Source: Aphis gossypii (lineage: Eukaryota; Arthropoda; Insecta; Hemiptera; Aphididae). From it: a stretch of DNA of 64,000 nucleotides. Position numbers and translations under genes: made by a program. This document shows, piece by piece, positions 11,401 through 26,400 of this stretch; position 1 is the stretch's first letter; each line of letters starts with the position of its first letter. Location: contig NC_065532.1 in the NCBI RefSeq assembly GCF_020184175.1, forward strand, positions 17,546,001 to 17,610,000. The letters run 5' to 3'. The notes under the pieces were generated by a model. It saw nothing but the letters and a program-made list of their open reading frames with translations. It was not told the DNA's origin and did not search any database.

Positions 11401-14400
11401 AGAAGAAAAAGGTTCCATATTAAAAAGACCAATTATTTGTATTTGTAATGATGTTTATGTACCAGCTTTGAGAAATTTGAGACAACACGCTTTTGTATTA
11501 AATTTTCCACCTACTTCATCAGTTAGGTAAGTTATTATCTGATATTTCTATAATAACTATGTATATTTTTTAATTTTTTATAAAAAATATTTTAGAATCT
11601 GTACGTACAAAATAATACAAAGAGTAAATAGGTTATATTATGTATTTATAACATAAAAAAATAATATTTTTGCTTAGATTGGTAGAAAGATTAATGGAAA
11701 TATCAAGTTATGAAAACATTAAAACAGATATGGGTGCAATGACCGCACTTGGCACCAAAACAAATAATGATATAAGATCATGTTTGTCAACATTGTCATG
11801 TTTTAAAAATCAATCAGTACGTTTATCGCATGTGAAAAATGCAAACATTGGCTCAAAAGATATGCAAAAAGGACTTTTTACTGTATGGCAAGAAATATTT
11901 CAAATAAAAAAAAGGTAATACTTTTGATTTAATTTTTATTAATAATTATTAATTGTATGAATGTTAATTTATATATGTTTAATGTTCATATTAGCTGTTT
12001 TGAGAACAATCCAAATAGTACAAGTGACGGTTTTTCAAGTCATAATAATGTTATGAAAGACAGGTAAAATAATTTATTTGGTTTTTTATACAATTAAGGT
12101 TGAATGGTCATCTTTATCTTTATATTAAAAAATAATCCACTATTCTCTCATAAATGTTATTTTCTTGCTTTATCATTTGTATTATAAAAAAAATTTTCAT
12201 ATTTAATGTTATAATTGATACCTATAATCTAGAAATTAATAAAGTATTTTACTTTTTTTTTTTTTTTTAGAATAAACAGTGTTTTAAAAACTGTTCAGAG
12301 CTATGGAGATTATGAAAAGCTTAGTCAAGGGATTTTTGAAAATTATTTAATCCTAAAGCACAAAGATTCATCATTAACAAATGTACCTATGCCAATTATT
12401 TATTTTACATTAATATGTTATTTTTATTATTATTTTTTTTTAAATTTAGATTACTGAAGGCTTAGAATGGTTTTGTAATTTTGATAAGACGATGCATGTG
12501 ATTAATTCTTCCCAGAATTACTCTTTATTTCCTTATTTGCCATATAATTTTGCTACATGGCATTGTTTATTTGCTACATTTACATGGCCTAAAATTACTT
12601 ACCCAAGTGCTGCATATGAAGTGAGTTTTATTTTTTAATTGAATTAGTTAATATTATCTGATAGTAGGAAAGACTTGCTGGATTAGAGACTTTTGATTAT
12701 TATATTAATTTGATAAAGAATATTGTTTATTATATTTTAACTATTTGGATAATTTAAAAATTTAATTATATTTAATGCACATAAAAACAAAATATATTTT
12801 TATGAATATCTTTAAATTTTATTAGATACTTAGACTAAATTAATTAGCTGTATTCTCTTAGATTGTTGTAATATGAGGGAGAGGATATGAGGATATAGGG
12901 AGAAAGGTATAATTAGTGGGGCTTTAAAGCCTGAGTGCATTGAGCTCTTAGTAAATCTATTCTTTAACTACCATGATAAAAGATCTTATTTTATGATATC
13001 TGACGTTTAGACTTAAAATTGGTTGTGTTTACTGTTTAGTATTTATTACATGCTATTAAAAAAGCTCAGGCACTCATCTAATCTTTGATAGTCTATTACT
13101 GTATTAGTAATTTTTATAAGTTATAACTAAGTATTGGGTGTTTAATATAAACAATAGGTGAGAAATTAGGGAAATAAGAATGTTTTTATAGATTTGTTAA
13201 GTTACAAAATTAGATTTTTATTAAAAGTTAGTTAAAGTATAAAAAGAAAATTGAGAAAAAATAATCCAACATTAAACCATTCTAATAGTATGGGGTATGA
13301 AGAACAAAAAATAACATAATAGTTATTTAAAAAAAATACTATCAATATAATAATATATAATATTCATTACTTTAAATATATTTTAATAGATATATACCTA
13401 TTTATATGTATTTGATTTAGTGTAATTTAAATAAAATAATTTGATTAAATTACACGACTTATTGTTGCTGTTGTTAATGGTATCTTCTTTGGAAAAAATA
13501 GTATTAATATTCTATAATGGATAATAGTTGAAAATATAGTCTTATAATAACATGGTGGTAGTGAGTGGTACTTGTATTTACTATTTTTATATGAATATAT
13601 TATAGAATTTTTTTACTTTTGTAGTCTTAAAAGTTAAAATCTTATATTTTTACATTGCAAATAAGTAATAACCTTACATAATAGCATATTTGAGTATAAT
13701 TATTGTTATGACATTGACAAATTAGGGTTCAAAAAAAAAAAAAAAATTGAAAAAAATATATTGATGTTTAACTTGTAGATACTTATGAAATAATACTTGT
13801 AGGAGACTCTAACAAATAATCAATAGATTAATCATAACACTGACTAAAATATATTATAACAACACCAATATTGGGGTAATTTAGCAATTACGAACAATTT
13901 AATATGTTAGAAGCATCTACAGTGAATGTGATAATGTATGTAATTTTAAGCTGATTATACTATAACTGTATGGTTGCTGCACCTCAGGCACATATTCCTC
14001 TGCCACTCTTAATAAGGGCCAATGTATAGAAAATAATGCATTATTTATCTTTTATGAATTAATTATATTTATTAGGCAACAATGAAAAAAAACAAATATA
14101 AACAAATCATGGATGAATTAATGTCTGGTATTATTCCAAGTATTCGAACATTTCTACATCGTGATCAAGTTTTATTAGACACTATGCCATTACTTATGCA
14201 TATTGCTGTTCCAAATCTTAGATCTGTAAGTGAAAACACTAACATAAACTTAAGCATTTGCTTCTATTTTTATAGTTTTTATTTAAAAATTAATGATTAC
14301 ATTTTTGACTTGTAGATTAGTACACAATTGTTTACTCAAAAAGAAAAAGAAGATCTTGCAAAAGTTGTCAATATCATGATTGATTATGGCTTAAATTTTT

Positions 14401-17400
14401 TTCAAGAAAGAGATGCTGATGGGTCTTTTAATTTTGTTCTTACTCCGTAAGTAACACATCAATTAAATATTATTAGAAATCTAAATAATATTTTACAAAA
14501 TCTTTTTATCTCTGTATCATTTAGATAATATGATTATTTGCCGGGAGGAAGTAATGCGAAAGCAGTCCCCTCCCAGTTGTCGGTTTAAACTGCAAAAAAA
14601 AAAAAAGATAATATGATTGTTATACAGTAAATTAAAAAAAGTTAGAATAATTATGTAATGTACGTTAATAAATCCTTTATTTGTGTTTGTGGAATACTAC
14701 AAATACATGCATAATTGTATGAGGAGATAAATTTCAACTTTGGCAGTTTTTTCAAATTAAATTTAATAGTTAGGCCCATATTTAAGAAAAGGCTTGGAGG
14801 GGCAGTCGTGCAGTCGCAATATTAAAATAAGGTTTAGGGACGACAAAATATTGAAACGGTCAAAAATGTAAATTTTATTAGTAGTTATATTGTTTATTAC
14901 TGAGTTATATTTTATATTTTTATATTAATGTAACTATTTACTACTTACAACCAATTTCAGTCTTGTGTAAAGTACAAAAAATATAGAAACAAAAAAAAAA
15001 TTTTTTTTTTTTTTATAGTGTGCTGTTAGTTTTGATAATAGAGTAAATAGATCTATTATAAAATTTAATAAAATTTAAAAGTAAGACTATAAGTATTAAA
15101 TAGGCCTCCATATTAGCTTTTATTGATATTATTATTTTTAACTAAGTTATGATCATTTTAAAATATATAGTTCCAAAATGGTCATAATCAAGGCTCGGAA
15201 CTTTAGGCATTTGCATATTTGTTTAGAAAGTGCATATTGAACTTCTGGTTCGATACAAATTTGATCCATACTACGTATATTTCAAATACAAAAATTTTTG
15301 TTGCATAATTTTGCATATTTCGTCATTTTTTGTACGAATTAGCATATTTTAGGTTTTAGAACATTTTTATGCATATTTCATAAATTTAACGAAAACAATT
15401 TTTTTTTTACAAATCTATAGTTACCTAAACAAAAAAATATTAGATATTTTACATAATAAATTCATCAAAAAATACGTCAACGGCTATTTTTGTATTGCTC
15501 CCAATGCATTTAACATTAATATCGATATAATATTTAGTACTGAGGAATGAGAACTCATAATAGTGATTGCCGGGTGCCGACCGGCCGCGGGCCGGCCCGT
15601 ATTTATTTTTATCCAAATTTATTACGGCATTCATATAATATGTTGTACCATGATATAAATAAATTGTATAATCCTAGATAATTTGTAAACAATTGTATTT
15701 AACCACTATGTGTCTATGTCGTTATCAGTATTTATATTTTATACATAATATTAATTCTGTTCATTGTAAATACTACGGTCTACGTGCGTCGGCTTGCGAG
15801 TGACTTCACTGTACAGTGCGCATTAGTCAGTTTTCAGTATTCCGCCTGTCGCGTGTCGCAGTGATCATATTTTTATTTATAATTTTTTTATTAATATTTC
15901 TGATTTAACGATGCCTAAAGATAAGCAACCATTATCTAGGCGCCTTAAAACTTTAATTTCCGAGTTCGGCGAAGACGTGTTCTCTATTGATAATGTAGTT
16001 CTATTTTGCAAACTTTGCGAAGTTAAAGTGGATCCCGAAAGACGATCTAGTATTATACAGCACATCAAAACAGAAAAACATCGTCGTTCTATAGAACGTC
16101 AAATAAATCAGAAAACAAAAAACAACCAACAACTACTTACCAATCTAACGTCGAAAAAATCGACTTTCAGTATGGATTTATGCAGAGCTTTTATATCAGC
16201 TAATATTCCGCTGAACAAATTACAAAATACAGAGTTTCGTAAATTCTTACAATTGTACACACAAAAAGATGTACCCACTGAATCGACAATTAGAAAGTTC
16301 TATCTTGATGATTGTTACGAGGAAATGATGGCAAATATAAGACAACGTGTGTTTTTAAAAAAAATTTGAATATCGATCGATGAAACGACCGACGCTGAGG
16401 GGAGACAAATTGCAAATGCCATCATAGGAACTCTAGAAGAAGATAGAGCAGGTGACATATTTTTATTAAATACCGATGCATTAGAAAAAACAAACCACTC
16501 AACTGTATGCAAATTTTTTGATAAATCGCTCAGTATTTTGTGGCCTGACGGAATCAAACACGATGATGTGTTATTATTTCTATCGGATGCGGCGCCCTAT
16601 ATGGTTAAGTGTGGAAAATCACTTAATGCATTATACTCAAAAATGGTACATGTGACGTGCGCTGCGCATGGTCTCCACAGGACTGCTGAAGAGGTACGTG
16701 GACAATTTGGCACGATCGATAAAATTATATCGAATGTCAAAAAAATTTTTAAAAAAGCGCCATCGCGTGTTCAGATATTTAAAACACATGCTCCGAATAT
16801 CCCCTTACCACCAGAGCCAGTAATCACACGCTGGGGCACGTGGCTAAATGCTAGCATTTATTACTGCGAATATTACAAACAAATTTGTGAAATTGTGGAA
16901 ATGTTAGACTCAGAAGACGCTTCAAGTATAAAAATAGCAAAAAAAAATTTGGTAAAAACATGTGTCAAAAGTAATCTGGTATACATAAAATCAAATTTTA
17001 AAGTACTTTCAGATTCAATTTTAAAATTACAAAAAAAAAATATGCCTTTAGCTGAATCTTTGGATATTCTGGAAAAAGTTCAAGTTCAATTACAAATTGC
17101 TCAGGGTAATGATGGGCAAAAAGTATATAAGAAATTTGAAACTGTTTTAAACAAAAACAGCGGACTCAAAATACTAAAACAGATATCAAAAATAATTGGC
17201 GGAGAAAGTGACAACATGGATGCTCTACCTGAAGATCTTACCACAAATGATTTAAGTTTTTACAAGTTTGCTCCAATTACATCAGTTGATGTGGAGAGAT
17301 CTTTCTCTATTTATAAAAATCTCTTGACCGACAATAGAAGATCATTTAAACTCGAGAACATAAGGAAACACCTCTTACTTCAGTGCAACACAGGTAAAAA

Positions 17401-20400
17401 AAAATTAACCTATCTAATTGTTTAAATATTTATTGATTCTATTTTTTTTTTAGTAGGAAATCAAGAAGATTAGTTTGTTGAAGGTATACAATATACATAC
17501 AGGAAGACAGTAATACATAGCAGTGTGCAAAAAGTTTATTTTTTTTCCTCATATACTTACTTAATTTTAATTTTCAAATTTTTTTTTTAATTATTTTTTA
17601 TTCAATAAATTGCATTTATACCGCATTTTACCGCATATTATGATGTTTTTTAACGCATATGTATGTGCATATTTGAGTACTTTTTAGCGCATAAAGTTCC
17701 GAGCCTTGGTCATAATATATTAACAGCATACTATTGACACTGGTAAATGAAAATTTGTTATGTCGTACATATGTAAGACAGAGATAACACCAGTGGATAT
17801 GGCATCCTCTTAATTTTTTTTAATTTATATATAATGGATAAAAAGTATAATTTAATGGTTAAATAGTTTAGCCCACCAAAGTATACACTATATATTTAAA
17901 AGTTATATTATTTAAAGTGACTAATTTTATCTAAAACACCTTAGATAAAAAATATTGTCAGTATACGTTAAACGAGTTTCTACTGTACATGTGTAAGATT
18001 GAGACAATGCATGCTGATACGATATCCTTATGAAAATAACTATTTTTACCTTTAATGCAGAAAATAACATATTCATTTGAAATAAAAGCCATGTAAAAAT
18101 GATAAATAAGTAATAATATTGTATCATACATTTTTTAGATGTGTTGACGATGCAGTAAGATTTCCTGGGTTGGATACATTTCCAACATCTAGCTATGCTA
18201 CCAAACAACTTATTTCTAGAGAAATAGAATTGGAAAATTTGAGAAAGAGAATGCCTTCTGCAGAACTTAATAATGTTACTGTAGAACCTGATCAGTTTGA
18301 TGAAAATGAAAAAAATATTTCTACTCCAAAAAGTGTTAAAGGTCAATGAATATGTTATTATTATTATATTTTGTAAGATTATCAGTATTTAGAAAAACTT
18401 TATAAAATAAGTTTTTTTTTGTTAGTACGGTGTATAATATCCCCCCCCCCTTAGCTTTAGTATAGCAATATATATAGTAATTTAAAATCTTAGAATGGTG
18501 GGAATTAAGTCTTTATGTAAGAGGACTGAAAATTGTTACAATCAGTTTTAGTCAAAAACTTGTAGACAAACTACCAACATGAATTTGTTGTGAAAACTTA
18601 TTAAATTAAATACTCTTAGGACACTTGATTTCCATTAGAGGCGATATTCTGTGGCTCACGTGCTCTCCGTATTTAACCCATTATGATTTTTTGCTTTGGG
18701 GTTATGTTAAATCTCTGGTTTATAAATATCATCCAAGAAATCGGAAAACTTTAAAAGAAGCAATTATTATAGAAATTCATCATTTACCTCAAGTAATGCT
18801 TGAAAAATTAATGCAAAACTTCGGGCACCAACTTGACTAAAATTTTGTTTAAAAATACATAAATAAAAATTTTCAATATTGCCCAATACTATAAATATAT
18901 GTAAAAAAAATTTGATAACTAAAATTGTTCTTTTTTATTTGCCTTCAAAACTAGGGAGAGTATTTTGCTGCACTTAATAGTGTAATTATAATATAATAAA
19001 TCATAAATTCCAATTTATTGATAAATAAAATTTAAAATAAAGACAATTATATATCATATTTAAAAATATATTAATATTTATTAAACAAACAGAAATTAAA
19101 TTAATATTTCTTTTTTAATGTCAAATTTATAGATATTTTGATATTTTTAATGAATAACATTAAACAATGATTATTGGATTTTGGGTAGAGAGTTGCATAT
19201 TTTCTTTTGTTGATTAATGAATCAGTTACCTGTTGGCTACTATACACTTACTTGACCTATCAGATATTCTAATCAAGATTCTTGATGTACTCGTTTACCC
19301 TATTTTTCTGTATACTCAAATTCAAAATGTGGGTATGAATTAATTTGGCTACTACTATACATTTTATTTTTAAAAATAACAAATTACTAGAACTGTATTT
19401 ATATTTTATATATATTTATTTAATACATATATACTATTTTTATACAATGTAATTATAATAAATAATAATCATTAAAGTATTATAATAATTATAACTGTAT
19501 AATTATTGTATTAGGTGCCAGAAATAAGCAAGTAACACCTAATCATTTACAAAGACTTACACCCAAAATTGTTGGCCCTACAAAAGTTACTGTAAGTATA
19601 GTTATAATTTATATATAATTATGATTATTGAAAATGTTAAGAATGAAAAATTTATTTATTTTTCATATTAAGTTTGAAAGTGAATAGAAAACTCCATTTT
19701 AATTATATATTATGCATGTAATATATTTTTATTTTAATTGTTTTAAAAATAAGCGCAGGATGATCTTTTAAATTTTTATCATATTTCATAATCTACAAAA
19801 TTTTAAATATTTTATTATTGTTATATTTGTATCCTCTTTTAATTTGTAAAACCGCATTGATTAGAAGTTAGGACACTTATGAATTGGTTGCTGTTTTACC
19901 ATTCCACATATTCGATACAGTTTGCAGTTGGTTAATACGTGGTTTAGTTTTATGTTGAATTGAGAAAAGGTATCTAATACTTTAGTAAAGTATCAGTTAT
20001 TCAGTCATGAGTGAGCAAATAATATTTTAAACTTTAAAAATGTTAAGCGTTATTTAAACGAATATTTGTTAAATGTCCGTTAACAATGGTTTTATAAAAC
20101 AACTCTTGGCAGTATTTTCTTATGATTACAGTTTAATACTTAGGGAGGAAGTTACCCGAGTGGAACATTTCGATTTGCTTCATTAATTTCAGTATCTTAT
20201 AGACAATATACCGTACAATGAAGTATATAGTTGAGTCCATTTATAATATATATTATATACTCGTTTTTATTATATTCTACACATTTTTTTCTCGTAGTCC
20301 GTAGACGTTTAAAGATTTTAGTATTTTTCCATTGTAGATATTTTGTTAATATTAAAACTTTAATTATATAGTTAGTAAAGTTGCTTACATAAAATATGTT

Positions 20401-23400
20401 TCCACGAATGTAATTTGTTATTTATTAATGTTTTAGCTAGATTTTTAATTAATTTATGGATTTTGTATTGTCTATATCATAATCAAAAAACCTAAGACAA
20501 CTACCCAACCTAATTTAAACCTTATTGATACTTTGTTTTTGAAATATTGTCAAATATTTGGAGCGAGATTTCGTGTACCTAAACTTAGTATTTTATTAAA
20601 AAATCACATTTAAGTGGTCGATAAACGGTTTGTGGAGAGAACTATTATGTCCTGATACATATATATATAGTCGTTTAATAGTGTTTCGTATTATTTTTGT
20701 GTGCTTGGACAGAACACCCTATTCGATTTTGTGGGTGGTGGCGTTCAATGTTTACGTCCCTCGCTCTAAGAGGGTCGGCTACAACGATAACAATACCTAC
20801 TTACTATAAAAGGGTGTAACTGTTTGACTAATAGCGTGTACTCGACAGTTATACCATGTATTCAGTATTGCCTCGTGATTTATTAACATGCAATCCGCCC
20901 CACCCAGTATTCTCATGTTTGTGCCCCTTCTCGTTTCCGATTGTGCGGGATTATATAGTGTATTATTATAATAAAGTACTCGTAATGATAATGATAGTTA
21001 TGATGAACCGCATGATTGATATTATATTAATTTTTTATTGAAATACGTCTGTCTGGTGAATGAACTCATCTCTTCGTAATGCTCTCTCGATATTTGAAGT
21101 TGTTTGCAATTTAAAAACGTTTCACATCGCCAGGGTCTTTGTGAATTCTAGTGATTACCATTACCATGAAAAGAAGAAAATAACAACATTAGAGTACTCG
21201 CTATTATGTTCTCAACTGTTAATGGACGTTATTCGCTAATAAAACAACACTATATGTTTCGTTTAAAACAAAATTCATTCATAACATCCGTACGTTAAAT
21301 TTATTTAAATACTTCGTGAACATTAAATAATAGTTAGTGTACTTTGTATAAATATCTGGAATGAAAGCATAGTTGCATTTGTATAATAAACAATAATAAT
21401 AGCGTATATTGCGTATAATATGTATATTTTTACTTGTCATGTTTTATTTCTCAAATGTGTTCTTTAATAAGTAAGTTAAGTACAATAAGAGACGTATTTA
21501 GGATTTTAACGTCTTGCCCTCATTATCATTTTTCACCCCTCTTATATAAATGTATATTGTATACAATATTATTTTAAGAAAATAAAATAGTGTAAAATAC
21601 TGCAAATTTAACCAAATAAATTTTAGGTTAAATAATTGATTTTAGATATAATATGTATTTGACAATATAGACTTATAGTTATTCTTAAGCATTCAAACTG
21701 TTATACGTATCATAAATTGATTTTGTCGTGATATTTTTTAAGAACGAACTTTGATAAATTACTTTTATTTATTTACTGTTCTTTTAAACTTGGCACACTA
21801 ACAAGCACTGCAGCGTCCAATTTTACCTTCTTATCGAGTTAATATAGTTTTATATAAAGCTATTTTATTTTACACAGTATATCTGGAGCCCAATTTATGA
21901 GGGGTAACTTGTATCTAACATTATTGGAATCAACTCGGCTATTAGGCAAATATTATACTTATCGAGTCTGAAACATTTGTGTTGTATACAAACATTATCA
22001 AATGGATGAATACATTAAATTTTCATTTATTTGTCTATATTATAGGTAGGTATTTAATGTTCAAAACTAATATCAATGTATTAATGTGTACTTATTTATA
22101 AAACTTAATATTACTTAAATTGTTTTTATTAAATACATTTGTGATTTGTGTTTTTACCTTCCCGTTTTGTAATTTAATCTCTGGTATTGTATAGATATAT
22201 TTAAAAGACTGTATATTCTTATGTATTGGATTCTATTGTTTTCTTTCACCTGTCATTGGTCAAAGGTATGTCTAACAACGATTTGTTTGGACAAATTATT
22301 CGGAGTCACTGAGGGGAAGCTGCATCTTACCTGTTGTGTAATATTAGAATTTCTTATTAATATTTTTCACGGTACCTAAATCTGATAAATCCGATTTTAT
22401 TATAATTAGGTATTCAGTTCTAAGCACTTTAAACGCGAACGAATACCGTCGTTTAACTATAGCAATGACGCGATAGATGAGTGTAGGTCGGAGCTGCTCG
22501 CGGTCTCTATTATATTCTATATAATAATGACATATATAGCACGCATCACTCGGGTCCGCCGTCCGGACGATAAATAATGCACTTTATTATGGGGATAGCT
22601 TTTATACAATATTAATTGTCTGGTAACGATGTGTATTACGCACAAAAGACTGAGATGCGCGCGAGTTACGCCCTCTTAGTTGCGCCAAAGTCATTAAGTC
22701 GCGCAGTCTTTCATCGCGCACGCTGATCTAGTGGACCGCCGCGGAACGGCGAGCGGTGGTGGCCGAACTCAGACATCGACGCCGTGGAGTGGGGTAGGGG
22801 GTGTTGGCTCAAAGGAGAAGAGGATGGAGCATAAAGAAAAAATGAATTAAAAAAAAAAAAGCGCTGCCACTCAACCCTCGACTTGTAATTAATCTTATGC
22901 TGTGCGCGTATTGTGTGTACACTACGACGACGATGACTACATGTTATTTTATTTATTATTTCTTTATTACCGCGCATTCTCTCCGTCTCTCTTATATTTT
23001 TTCCCTGTTCATTGTATAACGAACTACTCTGCGATTACGGGAGTTTGCGTTATTTTGCCGAGCGCGAGAGTGCCGGTAAGGCGCCGTGCGATTATTTTTT
23101 AATGAGACGCGCCAAAGGTTGTCAAAAAAAAGTATTTATACGTATTATATATACCTACTGGTTCTTATGTTATTATTGCGATTCTTATCTCTAGTATAAT
23201 AATTAGGACTGGGATTTATGTGTCTGTTTATATTTTTTATGAAGTACAATTTACCAACTTTACAGGCAAGTAGGTATTCAATAATATTGTTCTAGACGAT
23301 TCTGAATACGAATATAACTTTTTAGTATAAAGGTTTTATATGTCATGTCTTAACATTTGTTGTTGTATAAATACACATGTGTTTAACATGTTTTACTACT

Positions 23401-26400
23401 TTTTATATTTGTATACATGTTTTTGAAAACGCTTAATTTTATTTACAAAATCTACAATGATTGATTTTCCTGCAGCGAATATTGACGCGGTAGTTAAATT
23501 TTGAGAAATTATTCATGGTGATTTAAACGTCGTCGGTCAATTATCTTTAAAAACCTAAGAATAAACATAATATATAGGTATAGCTCATCATGACATTATT
23601 GAAATCGAGATAAAGACGAAGATCATTACTCATTAGTTATTATTACACTATTCATCACGAAAATAATAACATTTTGTATTTTTTTAATAATTATAAATTT
23701 TAATACTTTCCTACTATATATCAACATAATATTTTGCATTTTTCTAATTAATAATAATAATAACTATTTAGAATTTTTTACATATAATCTCATTTAAGTA
23801 TTTTATAATATTAAGAATTTTTTAGTTACTTTATATTCACTTATGTTTTGAGATTTTAACTACAATATATTAACGGAAACGCTATATAATATAATAATAT
23901 ATATCTACATTCTATTTCGTTGGCGTATCGCGTATGGGGAAAATAACTGTCGAAGTGTGTACGTTGGTATATTTCGTGCTTGACTATATATAGTATATAG
24001 TACATACCTATATACAGTCGAAATCCTAGTCGTAAACACTACTTATATAGGACCGGCTTAACTTTTTCACTCGATATACCGTCTGCATTAACCGCACTAA
24101 CCGGCTTTCATTTGTCTGGGTGTTTTTCACACCCAGAATGTATACCTATAGTACATATATATGCAGGACAAAAGCGTGGCCTGCGATGATTGTATTTTAA
24201 GAAGAGAAAAAAGGGTCTTTTTATTTTTGTCTAGCCTACCGTTGGTGTTCAGAGTGTGTTCAGTGTTGGTATATACATTATACATAATATACAATATGTA
24301 ATGTCAGGGTGATATCTCATCGTCTGAAATAAATAGCCTTTGGGTGATGATGTACACAATCTTTTTTTTTTTTGATTTTGAAAAGGAGGTCTCGGAATAG
24401 CGTAAGTGTAGGTATACCTCAAGTGCAGATTTTATTATATTAGTTTTTATTATTTATTCTTTGACCTATTCATATCATTTTAGTTGTTAGATTTATATTA
24501 AAATATAATATATATTATATTATGATAGTTTGTTAAGGGGGAGTTTCTTAAAATCGACTGTTTTGCATTAAATAGTATTTTGTAAAACTCTAAAGAGTCT
24601 AAAGGATTTAGCTTATGTATACATTTATATTATTTATTGTATACTGTATAGGTATGGAAATTTGTATATAAACTATATCTTCATAATTAAATTTACTTCT
24701 ATTAAAATTAAAAGTAGTAGCTAATGCTGACCCGAAATATGGGCATGCTCATTTACCATAATGTATTATATAGTACTATAGTTCTATTTAGTTTATAATA
24801 AATAATACACAAATTTTTATTTATTTATGAATAAATAAAAATAAATAAAACTGTTGTACACATACATTATACTAAACATTGACGAAGTGTAACATAATTA
24901 GCATGCCCTATGAATAAATATTAAGATCAAGATAAACTTTTCTATAATCTATAAAAACTAATGAAAATTTTGTTATATATTATATTTTTACTTATATTGT
25001 GTTTATATTATTAAGCTTAACGTATGTTGAGCATGTCCGAAGAATTCGACTCTGATTTAATGCCATTGAAATAATTATATTTGATTTTAAATTCCGCGAG
25101 TGGATTTAAGAATATAATGACTAATGGCTGTAATTACGATGTGGAAGATTTTTAATTTTGTATCCCTTTTTTTTTGTTTATAATTTTTATGGTGGTATAA
25201 AATCTCAACAAGTATCATGTAACAGCTCTATTAATTGATATTGAACTCAGACCAAATATTTTTTAATGTTATTATAGTATTCTAGATTTAATAGCGATAA
25301 ACAAAAAAACACGTTAAATAAAAAATAAAAATAAATAAATGTGAAAATATCAGTTAGCAAGTTTTGATCATTTTAAGATGTGATGAATAATCGTTTCCGT
25401 TTCGAATATAGTTTTTCAAACAAAATTATCCATTAATATTTTATGAAAAAAAAAAATACCAATAGCCGAAAACGTATAATATGTAAATAATTTAATTATT
25501 CATGGTAATTACCATGAATATTTTATCGTTAGATCAAGCTTGTTGTATAATATTTAACGATCTTAAATTAAATTATTTTTAATTTACTATATTTAAAGTG
25601 TTGATTGAAAGTTCTTTAATCTGCGGGAGGATAATGCATTGTTATCCATTTAAAATATTCAATGAGGGCCAATATAAAGTGTTGCAAATAGTACAGTTCT
25701 AATTATTTAAAATATAGTGGTACTATAATATTGTATTTTATATGAGTTAAATCGGTTAATTTATTATTATTTAAGTAGTAATTAAAAATTAATAATTTAA
25801 TAAGCTGTTTTAGTGCGTGTAGTTTAATGAATACTGATGTTCATGTGTAAAACGCATGTAAACTATAAATTAAACGTTTAGAAAATGGATCCTTATTTTA
25901 TTATTTGGTCATGTGGTCATATTAATATAATAAAGATCGACTGGATTTTAAAGTGTTTTAACTTTTAACTTAAATTTTTCAAGGTATTTGTATAGCTGGT
26001 AAACATTTTTGAGTGGTATTAGTTTCTGTACTATTTGTTAATAAAACTATATCGATAACCCAAGCTATAAGAATATAGTTAAAGCGGACTTGTTATATTA
26101 AAATATATTATTTTAGAACAAGTTAGTTATTATTTGGTTTCTGCTAACAACGTGGAAGCTTAAAGCGCTAACACTAGTTTTATACTTTATATTTATATTA
26201 TTATGAAATATTATGATTTATTATTAATAAAACGATTTAGTTACTATAATTACACCGTTCATAGTAAACCAATAAAGTTGTAAAATATCAAACACCCTTA
26301 ATTGTGTATGTACAAGTAGCTTTTGATCAATTATTTTTGTCTTAAAAATTAGCTATAAATAATTTTCGAAACGACCTTCACGCTTTTGAATCAACAGCAG

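Larger units (their letters stand above)
15016..17812. repeat. Older MITE copy split by the hAT insertion
   Basis: 15016-15188 matches the left part of the MITE at 2196-2938 (tgctgttagttttgata, then ttttattgatattatt and agttatgatcatttta). 17709-17812 matches its right arm (gaaaatttgttatgtc, then the block ending near 'ggatatggcatcctc'). The hAT element sits exactly between them with the duplicated GTCATAAT, so the hAT is the younger insertion. A further arm-like fragment lies at about 17958-18032. Confidence 0.65.
14447..18138 (+). other. CHTF18 intron 16, transposon-rich
   Basis: A 3.7-kb intron that would be about 1.1 kb without its insertions. It contains a short poly(A) retro-insertion (14536-14605) and an old MITE interrupted by an intact hAT element (15189-17708). 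The flanking exons join in phase (CC|A, proline), so the insertions do not disrupt the reading frame. Confidence 0.85.

Noticed and set aside
17927..18346. 139-codon minus-strand frame
   Set aside because: Antisense shadow of CHTF18 exon 17 and the adjacent MITE arm.
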